From: Bacteroidia bacterium
GTDB taxonomy: Bacteria > Bacteroidota > Bacteroidia > Flavobacteriales_E > Vicingaceae
Assembly (NCBI GenBank): GCA_030429925.1
Contig: JAUIGQ010000011.1
Coordinates: 1-37,416, forward strand
DNA: 37,416 nt
Reading direction: 5' to 3'
The number at the start of each line of letters is the position of its first letter. Within the stretch, counting starts at the first letter, position 1. Both the position numbers and the translations under genes were made by a program. Shown here piece after piece: positions 15,763 to 24,646 of this stretch. The notes under the pieces were generated by a model. The model did not search any database, was not told the DNA's origin, and was given only the letters and a program-made list of their open reading frames with translations.

Positions 15763-16473
15763 ATGCCGTTCACACCATCAATTCATAAGCGGATCCAATA
15801 CTTCTTCATCTTGCTATTATTCACAATTTCTTGTGATAGTGGCATATTTGAAAGTGGTATTAAGGAAGGGGTCGTTGAGTACAAGATTGAGTATCCTTAT
15901 TTAAAGGATGATCATATCATGATGGACCTGTTACCCAAGAAGATGGAGATGACTTTCAAAGACGGAGAATACCGTAATGAGATCTCTGCCGGCATGGGTC
16001 TTTTCAAGACAGCGATCATCAAGGAAAAGGAGAACCAAAAGCTGATCCATACCATTAAGCTGCTTAATAAGAAATTGGCAAGTGAATTAGAGTCTTCTGA
16101 TATCGAATCGCTAAACAAAGACTTTAACAAAATAGAGTTTGAGGCAACCGGAAATATGAAGGAGATTGCCGGATATCATTGCAAAGAAGTTATTGCCACA
16201 GTAAAAGAAGATTCTACTTGGGAGTTTAAACTATACTATACTGAAGAGATAGCTATACAAGACCCCAACTACCTAAACCCTTTCCATCCGATCCAAGGTG
16301 TATTAATGCAATATGAAATGATCAACCATGATCTTCATATGCTATTCACAGCAGTAAGTGTTCATAAAAAAGAGGTCAAGAGAGAAGACATTCTACTTGC
16401 CGAAGACTATGTGATCGTTACTCCGGAAAAGTTGGAAAGTGAATTGGATGCTATTTTTGAGAAGGTAAAATAA
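15763..16473 (+). CDS. Putative lipoprotein, DUF4412-like
   Basis: The 236-residue protein has a basic N terminus, a hydrophobic segment and a lipobox-like FTISC with Cys24, so it is probably lipidated and anchored in the envelope. The mature part resembles the DUF4412 group of Bacteroidota. It begins with a GVVEYKIEYPYL strand, carries KKMEMTFKDGEYRNEISAGMG spread over about residues 58-78, and has the signature EIAGYHCKEVIA (about 136-147) followed by a WEFKLYYTEEI strand. The next gene has the matching signature, so the two look like diverged paralogues. Function is unknown; folds of this kind recall beta-rich lipoprotein-carrier-like proteins. Confidence 0.68.
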   Translation: MPFTPSIHKRIQYFFILLLFTISCDSGIFESGIKEGVVEYKIEYPYLKDDHIMMDLLPKKMEMTFKDGEYRNEISAGMGLFKTAIIKEKENQKLIHTIKLLNKKLASELESSDIESLNKDFNKIEFEATGNMKEIAGYHCKEVIATVKEDSTWEFKLYYTEEIAIQDPNYLNPFHPIQGVLMQYEMINHDLHMLFTAVSVHKKEVKREDILLAEDYVIVTPEKLESELDAIFEKVK

Positions 16474-16520
16474 TACTGTCCCATTTCATTACTTTCACAA
16501 TTCAATTTAAAATCAATTAG

Positions 16521-17159
16521 ATGAAGATCAAAACTTTTTTAGCCGCAATGATGATATCATTCGGATTGTTTTCTCAAAATTTCGAGGGTACTATTACCTA
16601 TGAGCTGAGTTATGATAACTTGCCAGCTGAAGCGAAAGCTTATGAGAGTATGCTTCCAAAAGAAACTGTGGTAACGGTCGCTAACGATGTATCTAAAAGC
16701 GTTACTGACAATCCTATGACGGGAATGCCCACTGTTATTATTACCAATAATGAAAGTGGCGAATCATATCAACTTCAAGATGTAATGGGTGAAAAGTATG
16801 CGATCAAATTCAATTCCGATGAAGAAAATGATGAAGAGGCGGAAACTGAATATGAGGAAACCGGTGAAGAAAAAGAAATTAGCGGTTATAAATGCAAGGT
16901 TGCCACTGCTGAAACTGAAAATGCAATGTTGACTGTTTGCTATACCAAAGATCTTCCTGCCATCAAGAATGAAAGAGCAAAGGGATTAGATGGTTTCCCA
17001 CTGGAGATCATAATGGAAACTGATCAAATCACCTTTATTCAAACTGTAAGTAAGATAGATCAAGGAAAGACTGAAAAGCTAAAGTTTGAAGTTCCAAAAG
17101 GATATACTGAAATAAGCTTCAAAGACTTTCAAGAAAAATACGGACAAGGCGGAATGTAA
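16521..17159 (+). CDS. Secreted DUF4412-like protein
   Basis: A 212-residue exported protein with a short signal peptide, MKIKTFLAAMMISFGLFSQ, and no lipobox. FEGTITYELSYDNLP matches the beta strand that opens DUF4412 proteins, and EISGYKCKVATAE (about 132-144) matches the EIAGYHCKEV signature of the preceding lipoprotein. An acidic run of Asp and Glu residues (about 108-131) lies just before it, a low-complexity insert not seen in the neighbour. The gene follows its paralogue by 47 bp and is closed by a hairpin terminator. Molecular function unknown. Confidence 0.7.
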   Translation: MKIKTFLAAMMISFGLFSQNFEGTITYELSYDNLPAEAKAYESMLPKETVVTVANDVSKSVTDNPMTGMPTVIITNNESGESYQLQDVMGEKYAIKFNSDEENDEEAETEYEETGEEKEISGYKCKVATAETENAMLTVCYTKDLPAIKNERAKGLDGFPLEIIMETDQITFIQTVSKIDQGKTEKLKFEVPKGYTEISFKDFQEKYGQGGM

Positions 17160-17184
17160 AAATTCGCTTGTTGATAAATATTAC

Positions 17185-17216
17185 AAAGCCGTTTCTTCAA
17201 TCCTTGAAACGGCTTT
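17185..17216 (+). terminator. Terminator after the DUF4412 pair
   Basis: Eleven-base arms AAAGCCGTTTC (17185-17195) and GAAACGGCTTT (17206-17216), 10-base loop, followed by ATTTTTG. The T-rich tail is at the same time a perfect -7 box for ftsK. Confidence 0.85.
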
Positions 17217-17223
17217 ATTTTTG
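17216..17223 (+). promoter_or_regulatory. -7 promoter element of ftsK, overlapping the terminator tail
   Basis: TATTTTTG matches TAnnTTTG and lies 30 bp before the ftsK ATG at 17254. It shares its first base with the 3' arm of the terminator stem. Any -33 contact would fall inside the hairpin. Confidence 0.45.
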
Positions 17224-17253
17224 TCTTAGCACCTTATATAGAGCTATCCCTAA

Positions 17254-19773
17254 ATGGTCCAAAACCGCTTTAAGTCAGACTCGTCTTCAGAGAATAAAAA
17301 GCAAAGGAGTAAAAGTAAGAGTAAGAAGAAACTAAATCTTTCTCTAGACAAATTTGCCGGGAGGTTTGATTCTGAGAAAAGCAGACAAATCATTGGATTG
17401 GCTTTGATCCTTTTCTCCATCTATTTGCTAATAGCATTTGTAAGCTATCTTTTTACATGGAAGATCGATCAAAGTAAAGTGGAGCTTTCTTTAGTTGAGT
17501 TTCTATTCAATTCAGACATTAGAGTTGAAAATTGGCTTGGAAAGATTGGTGCCATAACCTCTCACATCTTTATTTATAAGTGGTTTGGAGTTGCTTCATT
17601 CATCTTTGTTTTCCTATTCTTTCTCTTTGGTTTTAAGGTTTTACTGAACGTAAGTCTATTGCCACTGAAAAGAAGTTTAAAGATCAGTTTGTTCTCTCTG
17701 GTTTGGCTTTCACTTTTCTTTTCCTTCTTTTTTTCTGATCAATTATTCTATTTAGGTGGAGCGGTGGGATATGAGTTGGACAATTATCTGCAAAGTATTC
17801 TTGGACTTGCAGGAACAGGTCTATTGATCTTTTTCACTTTAAGTGTTTTCCTTATCCTCTCTTTCAATGCTGCAGAATATTTAAAGCAGGCCTTTGCATA
17901 TTTGAGCAATATTGGTTCTAAAGAAGGGCAGGAACTTGAAGATATTGAAGCAGCTGATCCGGAGGATCACGGACTTGAAAAGGAAGAAGTGGCAAATGAG
18001 CTATCTACCGTTGATCTAAGCGCTGAAGAAGAAGATCAGAATGAAGAAGAACTGGAGTTAACCATTGAAACATCTGATGAGCCTGCTGAAGAGGAAAAGG
18101 ACCCTTCAATTGAGCTAGAAGCTGAGAACACTTCTGAAGAGGAGGAGGAAATAGCTAAGGAAGATGGAGACGATATAGGTTTAGAGATTGAAGAAACTTC
18201 GGAAAATGATGACACTTTAAGTGAGGAAGAACTAGATAAGAAAGTTGAAGAGTATGGTGAATACGATCCAACTCTTGACCTATCCTCATATAAGAAACCG
18301 GGAATAGATCTATTGAGAGATCACGGAGACGGGCAGATCAAGGTTGACAAGGAAGAATTAGAGGCAAATAAGAATAGAATTGTAAGCACTCTTGAGAATT
18401 ACAATATTAAGATCCAGACGATCAAAGCTACAATTGGTCCAACTGTCACTTTGTATGAGATCGTTCCTGCCCCAGGGGTTAGAATTTCTAAGATCAAGAA
18501 TCTAGAAGATGATATTGCCTTGAGCTTAGCGGCACTAGGCATAAGGATCATTGCGCCTATTCCCGGAAAAGGAACCATTGGAATTGAGGTACCGAATCAA
18601 AATCCGGATGTGGTTTCAATGAAGACCGTTATAGCTTCTGAGAAATTCCAAAACTCAAAATTCGATCTTCCGGTAGTTATAGGTAAGACCATTTCCAACG
18701 AAACCTATGCCTTTGATCTTGCAAAAATGCCTCACTTGCTAATGGCCGGAGCTACCGGACAAGGTAAGTCCGTAGGTTTGAATGCCATCCTGACTTCACT
18801 GCTATATAAAAAGCACCCTGCTCAATTGAAGTTTGTGCTAGTAGATCCAAAAAAGGTAGAACTTACCTTATTCAATAAGATCGAGAGACATTTCTTGGCG
18901 AAACTACCTGATACAGAAGATGCCATTATCACTGATAACCAAAAAGTGATCAATACGCTCAATTCACTCTGTATTGAGATGGATGATAGATACGAACTGC
19001 TCAAAACGGCATTTGTGAGAAACATCAAAGAGTACAATGCCAAGTTCATTGCAAGAAAGCTCAACCCCGAAAAAGGTCATAAATACCTTCCTTATATTGT
19101 TCTTGTCATAGATGAGTTTGCCGATTTGATGATGACTGCCGGAAAAGAAGTTGAGCAACCAATAGCACGTTTGGCTCAGCTTGCCAGAGCAATTGGAATA
19201 CATTTGATTATAGCCACTCAAAGACCTTCAACTAACATTATTACAGGTTCTATCAAAGCTAATTTCCCGGCAAGAGTTGCTTTTAGAGTAACTTCGGGAA
19301 TTGATTCGAGAACAATTCTAGATTCAGGAGGAGCTGAACAATTGATTGGACGTGGTGATATGTTATTATCAACAGGAAGTGATATAATAAGGCTTCAGTG
19401 TGCTTTTGTTGACACTCCTGAAGTTGAAGAGCTTACCGAGTTTATTGGCAATCAAAGAGGTTATCCTGATGCTTTTATGCTACCGGAATATGTTGGAGAG
19501 GACGGTCAGGCTGCAGGTGAAGTCGATCTATCAGAGAGAGATGCTTTATTCGACGATGCTGCGCGAATAATTGTCCAACATCAACAAGGTTCTGCATCTT
19601 TGCTTCAGAGAAGATTAAAGCTCGGTTATAACAGGGCAGGAAGAATTATAGATCAACTTGAAGCCGCCGGGATCATCGGTCCTTTTGAAGGCAGCAAAGC
19701 AAGGCAAGTTCTGATTGCCGATGAAGCCAGTTTGGAACAGTTGTTGAATGATGTGGAAAATAATAATCAATAG
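17254..19773 (+). CDS. ftsK: DNA translocase FtsK
   Basis: FtsK is a septal ATP-driven DNA pump that coordinates division with chromosome dimer resolution. The 839 residues show a basic N terminus, four transmembrane segments within about residues 45-210 and a linker of about 226-350 that is extremely rich in Glu and Asp. The alpha-beta motor follows, with Walker A GATGQGKS (499-506) and Walker B LVIDEFAD (about 617-624), then a C-terminal gamma winged helix (about 763-835; LLQRRLKLGYNRAGRIIDQLE). The IATQRPSTNIITG and RVTSGIDSRTILD motifs are classical. The gamma domain implies recognition of polarised KOPS-like DNA motifs, whose sequence is not deducible here. lolA follows after 6 bp in the same operon. 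Confidence 0.97.
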   Translation: MVQNRFKSDSSSENKKQRSKSKSKKKLNLSLDKFAGRFDSEKSRQIIGLALILFSIYLLIAFVSYLFTWKIDQSKVELSLVEFLFNSDIRVENWLGKIGAITSHIFIYKWFGVASFIFVFLFFLFGFKVLLNVSLLPLKRSLKISLFSLVWLSLFFSFFFSDQLFYLGGAVGYELDNYLQSILGLAGTGLLIFFTLSVFLILSFNAAEYLKQAFAYLSNIGSKEGQELEDIEAADPEDHGLEKEEVANELSTVDLSAEEEDQNEEELELTIETSDEPAEEEKDPSIELEAENTSEEEEEIAKEDGDDIGLEIEETSENDDTLSEEELDKKVEEYGEYDPTLDLSSYKKPGIDLLRDHGDGQIKVDKEELEANKNRIVSTLENYNIKIQTIKATIGPTVTLYEIVPAPGVRISKIKNLEDDIALSLAALGIRIIAPIPGKGTIGIEVPNQNPDVVSMKTVIASEKFQNSKFDLPVVIGKTISNETYAFDLAKMPHLLMAGATGQGKSVGLNAILTSLLYKKHPAQLKFVLVDPKKVELTLFNKIERHFLAKLPDTEDAIITDNQKVINTLNSLCIEMDDRYELLKTAFVRNIKEYNAKFIARKLNPEKGHKYLPYIVLVIDEFADLMMTAGKEVEQPIARLAQLARAIGIHLIIATQRPSTNIITGSIKANFPARVAFRVTSGIDSRTILDSGGAEQLIGRGDMLLSTGSDIIRLQCAFVDTPEVEELTEFIGNQRGYPDAFMLPEYVGEDGQAAGEVDLSERDALFDDAARIIVQHQQGSASLLQRRLKLGYNRAGRIIDQLEAAGIIGPFEGSKARQVLIADEASLEQLLNDVENNNQ

Positions 19774-19779
19774 TATAAG

Positions 19780-20430
19780 ATGAAACTTTTTACCAGTATT
19801 GTATTGAGCATTGCCTTTTCTATAGGAGTGATAGCACAAGACCAAAAAGCAAAAGGAATCCTTGACGAACTAAGTGCGAATACGAAAGCCTATAAAAGCA
19901 TGAAGGCTGACTTCGATTACAGAATGCTCAATAAATCGGACGATATAGATGAAACCCAAAGTGGCTCACTTATTTCCAAAGGAGAAAAATACAGATTGAA
20001 TATAGCCGGACAGTTGTTGTTATCCGATGGTAAAACTGTTTGGACCATACTTCAAGATGCTGAAGAAGTGCAGGTGAACAATGTTCCGGAAGGAGATGAA
20101 GAAGGTGACTTTGTTAGTCCAAATAAGATCCTGACCCTATGGGAAGAAGGGTTTAAGTTCAAATACGATAAAGAGGAAGCAATTGGAGGGGAAACTTATG
20201 ATGTGATCAATCTATACCCAATAGATGGTGAAGATAAGAGCTTTCATACCATCAAGTTATTTGTCAAGAAAGATAGAAGCAGAATTGGGAAGATCATAAT
20301 TAAAGGGAAGGATGCAACGGATTATATCTATACGATCAAGTCTTTTGAAGCAAATCCAGCGGTGAACGACCAGAAGTTCAGTTTTTCTGCCAATGATTAT
20401 CCTGACTTTGATCTGATCGATCTCCGCTAG
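19780..20430 (+). CDS. lolA: Outer-membrane lipoprotein carrier protein LolA-like
   Basis: A 216-residue periplasmic protein with signal peptide MKLFTSIVLSIAFSIGVIAQ and the half-barrel pattern of LolA. DELSANTKAYKSMKADFDYRM opens it, with FDY and a GSLISKGEKYRLNIAGQLLLSDGKTVW core spread over about residues 62-90, then FVSPNKILTLWEEGFKFKY and FSFSANDYPDFDLIDLR at the end. LolA shuttles lipoproteins from the LolCDE complex to the outer membrane. The position directly after ftsK is a common arrangement in Bacteroidota and supports the call. Bacteroidota LolA sequences are weakly conserved, so the exact function is less certain than the family. Confidence 0.85.
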   Translation: MKLFTSIVLSIAFSIGVIAQDQKAKGILDELSANTKAYKSMKADFDYRMLNKSDDIDETQSGSLISKGEKYRLNIAGQLLLSDGKTVWTILQDAEEVQVNNVPEGDEEGDFVSPNKILTLWEEGFKFKYDKEEAIGGETYDVINLYPIDGEDKSFHTIKLFVKKDRSRIGKIIIKGKDATDYIYTIKSFEANPAVNDQKFSFSANDYPDFDLIDLR

Positions 20431-20444
20431 AGTCTGCTACTTTC

Positions 20445-20909
20445 TTATAGACTTGCAATTGATCCATTAGGAATATCTTTAAGGTTAACTTTCTTTAATA
20501 GTCTTGATTTGATCGTAGATGATCCAATCTTGAAGGAAATTGGGAATGCCTTACCCTGACTATTATAATAGTATCCTTTAAGCTTTTTACTATCGTTCCT
20601 AACGAAATTGAATTTAACTTCTCCTTCTGTCCAATAAGGATTGTCTGCACTTACAACCACACCTATAAAGTCGTGATTGTTTTCAGTGTTCTTGATCAAA
20701 GCGATCAAGTATCTTCCATCTCTTGTTTGGTATAATCCTTCTAATGAATCAGGATTCCCATCGTGGAGATACTTTCCAAACTGGTTAACATCTAGGTTTA
20801 CTTGGTGCTCTTTTACAGGATGTAATGTCTTCACTCCTGAAGCTGAAGCCATCGAACTGAATAAAATTAGACAGCTCAGTAGCATTGCAATTGGTTTCAT
20901 AGTTTTCAT
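20445..20909 (-). CDS. Small secreted protein of unknown function
   Basis: I do not recognise this 154-residue protein. It has a clear signal peptide (hydrophobic stretch about 6-22, likely cleavage after SMASA). The mature part of about 130 residues is predicted beta-rich: LEGLYQTRDGRYLIALIK, HDFIGVVVSADNPYWTEGEVKF and SKKLKGYYYNSQGKAFPISF. An ATG three codons downstream (20900) is an alternative start. It has its own TACATTTG -7 box at 20939-20946. The gene is convergent with lolA, 14 bp apart, without a strong terminator between. The pattern of a small compact beta domain with a GLY..RY..ALI..N core might bind a small hydrophobic ligand, but this is a guess. Confidence 0.75.
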   Translation of the reverse strand: MKTMKPIAMLLSCLILFSSMASASGVKTLHPVKEHQVNLDVNQFGKYLHDGNPDSLEGLYQTRDGRYLIALIKNTENNHDFIGVVVSADNPYWTEGEVKFNFVRNDSKKLKGYYYNSQGKAFPISFKIGSSTIKSRLLKKVNLKDIPNGSIASL

Positions 20910-20938
20910 GACTAATTGAATTTTAATTATTTATAGGA

Positions 20939-20946
20939 CAAATGTA
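20939..20946 (-). promoter_or_regulatory. -7 promoter element of the small secreted protein gene
   Basis: On the minus strand this reads TACATTTG, matching TAnnTTTG, 30 bp before the ATG at 20909. An ATG triplet (one mismatch to TTG) stands 19 bp upstream, at the ideal -33 position. Confidence 0.55.
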
Positions 20947-21121
20947 TACCCGATATAGTATTATGCATAGCATAGTAGTATAAGTGGATTTATATTCTCT
21001 TAACAAACCCCATTTTACATGGCTTTCAGAGAATATTCAATAAATAAAGAAATGGATGAACGGTAAGCAGAATCATTTTGAATAATTCGCTTTGACCGTA
21101 TGACGATAAGCTGTTGATTTG

Positions 21122-21214
21122 GTTACAATTGAAGTAATTGTCAACCTTACTGATCAGTGATTTGGCTTGATTGAAGACTTCAATCCTAGCATAGTTCTAT
21201 TGTGAATAATAGAA
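21122..21214. repeat. Cluster of four inverted repeats downstream of the LysM gene
   Basis: In order: ACAATT/AATTGT around GAAGT (21125-21141, extendable to GTT/AAC with one bulge); the palindrome ACTGATCAGT (21149-21158); GATTGAAG/CTTCAATC around one base (21169-21185); TTCTATT/AATAGAA around GTGAAT (21195-21214). On the minus strand they follow the LysM stop codon within 100 bases. None has a strong T tract, so they are not standard terminators; they could protect or process the 3' end or bind regulators. Confidence 0.55.
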
Positions 21215-21218
21215 GAGA

Positions 21219-23033
21219 TTAATAGACTCTTTGGAGCTCGAAATCTTTATAGCGGACCAAATAGACTGAATGATTCTCATATCCACTTTCAATACCCGTT
21301 TTAAAGAATTGAAACTTTCTACTCAAGAATTCATCCTGGTATTCAACTAGCATCAAGCTAAAATTGGTGCCGAAATCATTCATCAATTTTAAATAATACA
21401 TACCAACGTCAAAACCGAGAACTGAAAATTTACTTGGTGGCATATTATTCAGATCTATATATCTCTCTTCGAAGGCTTGAAGATCTTTATCTCTATAGTT
21501 AATATACTCAGAAACCATCAAATGTACATTGAGGTTATGAAGGTATTCCACCTCTAAATAATCATAATTCTTCCAGTCTTCAATTCCTATCAAGGTAATA
21601 TCATAATCTTCCTCTTGGTTCAATTGGGTTATTAGCCGAGTAACAAAGGCTTCATCATCTGAAGGTGCAACAACTATGTTCCTTTGAGTGCTATCTAACC
21701 TCATCTTAAAGGCTGCGTAGTTCTTCACATCCCACACAACTTCCCTTAGAAGCTTTATGGTATCCTCCCCACTCTTGCTCTCCATCTGTCGATAAAAACT
21801 TCTTTTCAATAGATCCACCTGAGTTCTCTCTTTTATATGATCAGGATATACGATGATCATATTATGCCTTGAAAGAGAATCTGCCAAATAAGTCCCTAAG
21901 CTTTTCAATAAGACAGGATCAGAACTTACCACTTTACTCACATAGCTATTTCCCAATAAGATCTTATTGGATTGTTTTACCGGTGATACAATATTGATCC
22001 CTTTCTTCTTTGCGAAGTCCGATGCAATGACAAACTCATCATAAAAAAGTGGTCCAACAATCAAGTCTGACCCAACTAATGCAGAGTCCTTGATCAACTT
22101 TGATAGCTTGGCAGTATCATTAGCAGTATCAAAAACTCTCAATTTTAGATTGAGTCCTTCTTGAGTTATAGAATCTGCCGCCATTCGGAAACCATGGTAG
22201 AAGTCCAATCCATATTGAGCTTTAGAATAGAGTTTCTGGTACATCTTCATGCTCGCATTTGGAGTAGTGTCCTCAGCCATCTCCATCTCTTCTAGATAAA
22301 AAGGCAATAATAGACTAACCACATAATCATTCTTAAGGGCTGTGCTATCAAACTCAATGTCCTCAACCAGACTATCCCCGTATTCTTTTAGTATAGGAAT
22401 AGTGATCAGCTGATTAACCTTTAATCCATTCTCCAATCCAGTATTGACCTTTAGAATTGAATCTATGCTTACAGCATAAGCCTTGGATAATGAATATAGC
22501 GTTTCCTTTGGCATGACCCTGTGTGTAATATAGGGTGAAGATTCATTCGGCTCAATGAACTCATCTAACTTAGGTTCTGCTTTAAGCTTGGCAATTGGGA
22601 TCTTTAGCTTCATCCCTTTCTTTAATCCACTTTCTTCTACTTCTGGATTTACAGCCAAGATCTCTGAGATCTCCAATTCATATTCCTTGGCTATCGAATA
22701 GAGGGTATTCTTCTTTTGGACTTCATGGATCAAGAAATTTCCATCGGATTGCTCTGTATCTTCTTTTAATACCTCAATTCCTTTTAGTGGGATCTTTAGG
22801 GTATCCCCTATCCTCATTTCTGACCATAACTCCTCATTGGCTTTCTTTATATCATCAACAGTGATCCCATAGGTTTTACTTATCGAATAAAGAGTATTAC
22901 CCTTTACTATTGGATGAAGATAGAATCTTTCACCATTGATCTCAATAGCTTCAGGAAGTGAGTCTTTCGCAATGTCCTGAGAGAAAAGTGCTAGAGAAAG
23001 CACCATAAAAAAGAAAAGAGAAATAAACCTCAT
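21219..23033 (-). CDS. LysM-repeat protein with periplasmic-binding-protein domain
   Basis: An exported cell-wall-associated protein. The frame can be extended by five codons to a TTG that overlaps guaA, but the ATG at 23033 starts a proper signal peptide (MRFISLFFFMVLSLALFSQ) and leaves one base after the guaA stop. Three LysM repeats, at about residues 38-83, 101-147 and 169-214, each contain a TLYS(I/L) core and end in a (L/I)xIP strand; they should bind peptidoglycan. The remaining 390 residues resemble a type 1 periplasmic-binding-protein fold as in amino-acid ABC receptors (DLIVGPLFYDEF, GINIVSPVKQSN, IVYPDH, VVAPSDDEAFV). No ABC transporter is nearby. The pairing with guaA is widely conserved in Bacteroidota. 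Confidence 0.88.
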   Translation of the reverse strand: MRFISLFFFMVLSLALFSQDIAKDSLPEAIEINGERFYLHPIVKGNTLYSISKTYGITVDDIKKANEELWSEMRIGDTLKIPLKGIEVLKEDTEQSDGNFLIHEVQKKNTLYSIAKEYELEISEILAVNPEVEESGLKKGMKLKIPIAKLKAEPKLDEFIEPNESSPYITHRVMPKETLYSLSKAYAVSIDSILKVNTGLENGLKVNQLITIPILKEYGDSLVEDIEFDSTALKNDYVVSLLLPFYLEEMEMAEDTTPNASMKMYQKLYSKAQYGLDFYHGFRMAADSITQEGLNLKLRVFDTANDTAKLSKLIKDSALVGSDLIVGPLFYDEFVIASDFAKKKGINIVSPVKQSNKILLGNSYVSKVVSSDPVLLKSLGTYLADSLSRHNMIIVYPDHIKERTQVDLLKRSFYRQMESKSGEDTIKLLREVVWDVKNYAAFKMRLDSTQRNIVVAPSDDEAFVTRLITQLNQEEDYDITLIGIEDWKNYDYLEVEYLHNLNVHLMVSEYINYRDKDLQAFEERYIDLNNMPPSKFSVLGFDVGMYYLKLMNDFGTNFSLMLVEYQDEFLSRKFQFFKTGIESGYENHSVYLVRYKDFELQRVY

Positions 23034-23034
23034 A

Positions 23035-24567
23035 CTATTCCCATTCAATTGTAGCCGGAGGTTTGCTACTAATATCGTAAACTACTCGATTTACCCCCCT
23101 TACCTTATTGATGATCTTATTTGAAGTTTTAGCTAAGAACTCATACGGTAAATGACACCAATCTGCGGTCATTCCATCTGTTGAGCTTACAGCTCTTAAG
23201 GCTACTGCATTCTCATAAGTTCTCTCATCTCCCATTACTCCTACTGAATTTACCGGCAAAAGTATTGCACCCGCTTGCCAAACATCATCATATAAACCTT
23301 CATCCTTCAATCCTTGAATAAAGATATGATCCACCTCTTGCAATATACGTACCCTTTCAGCATTTACCTCACCCAAAATTCGAATTGCCAAGCCCGGACC
23401 GGGAAATGGGTGTCTTCCTAAAAGTTCTTCCGGCAAACCAAGAGACCGCCCTACTCTTCTTACCTCATCTTTAAATAGAAGTCTTAGTGGCTCAACTATT
23501 TTAAGTTTCATATAGTCTGGCAGGCCTCCAACATTATGATGAGATTTGATCGTTGCCGATGGGCCACCTGTTGCTGAAACCGATTCTATAACATCAGGAT
23601 AAATAGTACCCTGACCTAACCACTTGACGTCTTGGATCTGATGAGCTTCATCATCAAATACATCAATAAATGTATTCCCGATTGCCTTTCGCTTTAATTC
23701 AGGATCCTCTTTCCCTTCTAAGGCCGATAAAAATCTTGATTTGGCATCCACTCCTTTGATGTTCAATCCTAAGTTCTCATATTGCTTTAGTACTGAGTCA
23801 AACTCATTCTTTCTCAAGAGCCCATTGTCGACAAATATGCAATAGAGATTTTTGCCTATTGCTTTATTCAAGAGGATGGCTGCTACAGAGGAATCTACTC
23901 CCCCACTTAATCCTAATACTACCTTATCGCTCCCTAACTTTTCTTTTAGGTCAGCAATGGTTTCTTCAGCAAAGGCAGCCGGTGTCCAATCCTGACTACA
24001 TCCGCAAATACCAACCACAAAATTCTTTAGCAGTTTTAATCCATCAGTTGAATGGTATACCTCAGGGTGAAATTGAATACCATAGGTATCCTCACCTTTG
24101 ATGTGAAATGCTGCGACTTTTACATCATCAGTACTGGCAATCAATTCATAATTCTCCGGAACGGATTGAATGGTATCTCCATGAGACATCCACACTTGGG
24201 ATCTGTGCGGAATTGAGCTCATCAATGAAGAGTCTTCATTGACATAATTCAGATTAGCTCTCCCGTATTCTCTAGTATCCGATGGCTGAACGCTTCCGCC
24301 AAAATGATGAGAAAGCATTTGAGCACCATAACAAACACCCAGTAAGGGAAGCTTGCCTTTAACAGTGTCAAAATGATATTGTGGTGCCTCTTTGTCTAAA
24401 ACAGAAAAAGGACTCCCTGAAAGGATCACACCTTTAACATGTTCATCTATTTCCGGTAGTTTATTATAGGGATGGATCTCCGAGTAAACGTTTAATTCTC
24501 TTACCCTTCTTCCAATTAGCTGGGTATACTGTGATCCAAAATCAACAATGATGATCTTCTCTTGCAT
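23035..24567 (-). CDS. guaA: Glutamine-hydrolysing GMP synthase
   Basis: GuaA converts XMP to GMP with ATP and glutamine. The 510 residues contain the class I amidotransferase domain with Cys79 in GVCYGAQ and the His168/Glu170 pair in FHPEV, then the PP-loop ATP pyrophosphatase motif SGGVDSS (221-227). The dimerisation domain ends in the characteristic KPPATIEWE. Length is normal. The stop TAG is one base before the ATG of the LysM gene, so both are co-transcribed. A TATCTTTG -7 box at 24572-24579 lies only five bases from the start codon, suggesting a leaderless or nearly leaderless mRNA. Confidence 0.98.
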   Translation of the reverse strand: MQEKIIIVDFGSQYTQLIGRRVRELNVYSEIHPYNKLPEIDEHVKGVILSGSPFSVLDKEAPQYHFDTVKGKLPLLGVCYGAQMLSHHFGGSVQPSDTREYGRANLNYVNEDSSLMSSIPHRSQVWMSHGDTIQSVPENYELIASTDDVKVAAFHIKGEDTYGIQFHPEVYHSTDGLKLLKNFVVGICGCSQDWTPAAFAEETIADLKEKLGSDKVVLGLSGGVDSSVAAILLNKAIGKNLYCIFVDNGLLRKNEFDSVLKQYENLGLNIKGVDAKSRFLSALEGKEDPELKRKAIGNTFIDVFDDEAHQIQDVKWLGQGTIYPDVIESVSATGGPSATIKSHHNVGGLPDYMKLKIVEPLRLLFKDEVRRVGRSLGLPEELLGRHPFPGPGLAIRILGEVNAERVRILQEVDHIFIQGLKDEGLYDDVWQAGAILLPVNSVGVMGDERTYENAVALRAVSSTDGMTADWCHLPYEFLAKTSNKIINKVRGVNRVVYDISSKPPATIEWE

Positions 24568-24571
24568 CGGG

Positions 24572-24579
24572 CAAAGATA
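24572..24579 (-). promoter_or_regulatory. -7 promoter element of guaA, almost touching the start codon
   Basis: On the minus strand this reads TATCTTTG, an exact TAnnTTTG match. Its last base is five bases before the A of the guaA ATG at 24567. Confidence 0.55.
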
Positions 24580-24646
24580 AAATTAATGCTTAGAGTGATT
24601 TTGCATTGAGCTATAAGAAATTTCAACAGTCAAGTTCAGAATTCGC

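Larger units (their letters stand above)
20910..21218. other. 309-bp intergenic region with promoter and clustered hairpins
   Basis: The longest gene-free stretch of the window. The part next to the secreted-protein gene holds its promoter (20939-20946). The part next to the LysM gene holds four consecutive inverted repeats (21122-21214, listed separately). The middle (about 20950-21120) is AT-rich with short repeats such as GCATAGCATAG, and I see no open reading frame or RNA gene there. Confidence 0.6.

Noticed and set aside
17930-18300. Asp/Glu-rich stretch as a separate repeat element
   Set aside because: It is the FtsK linker, which is normally low-complexity and variable; the codons are mixed and there is no DNA repeat unit.
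21122-21214. Hairpin cluster as a tRNA or CRISPR array
   Set aside because: The four arms differ in sequence and length, there is no regular repeat-spacer pattern and no cloverleaf with T-loop motif.
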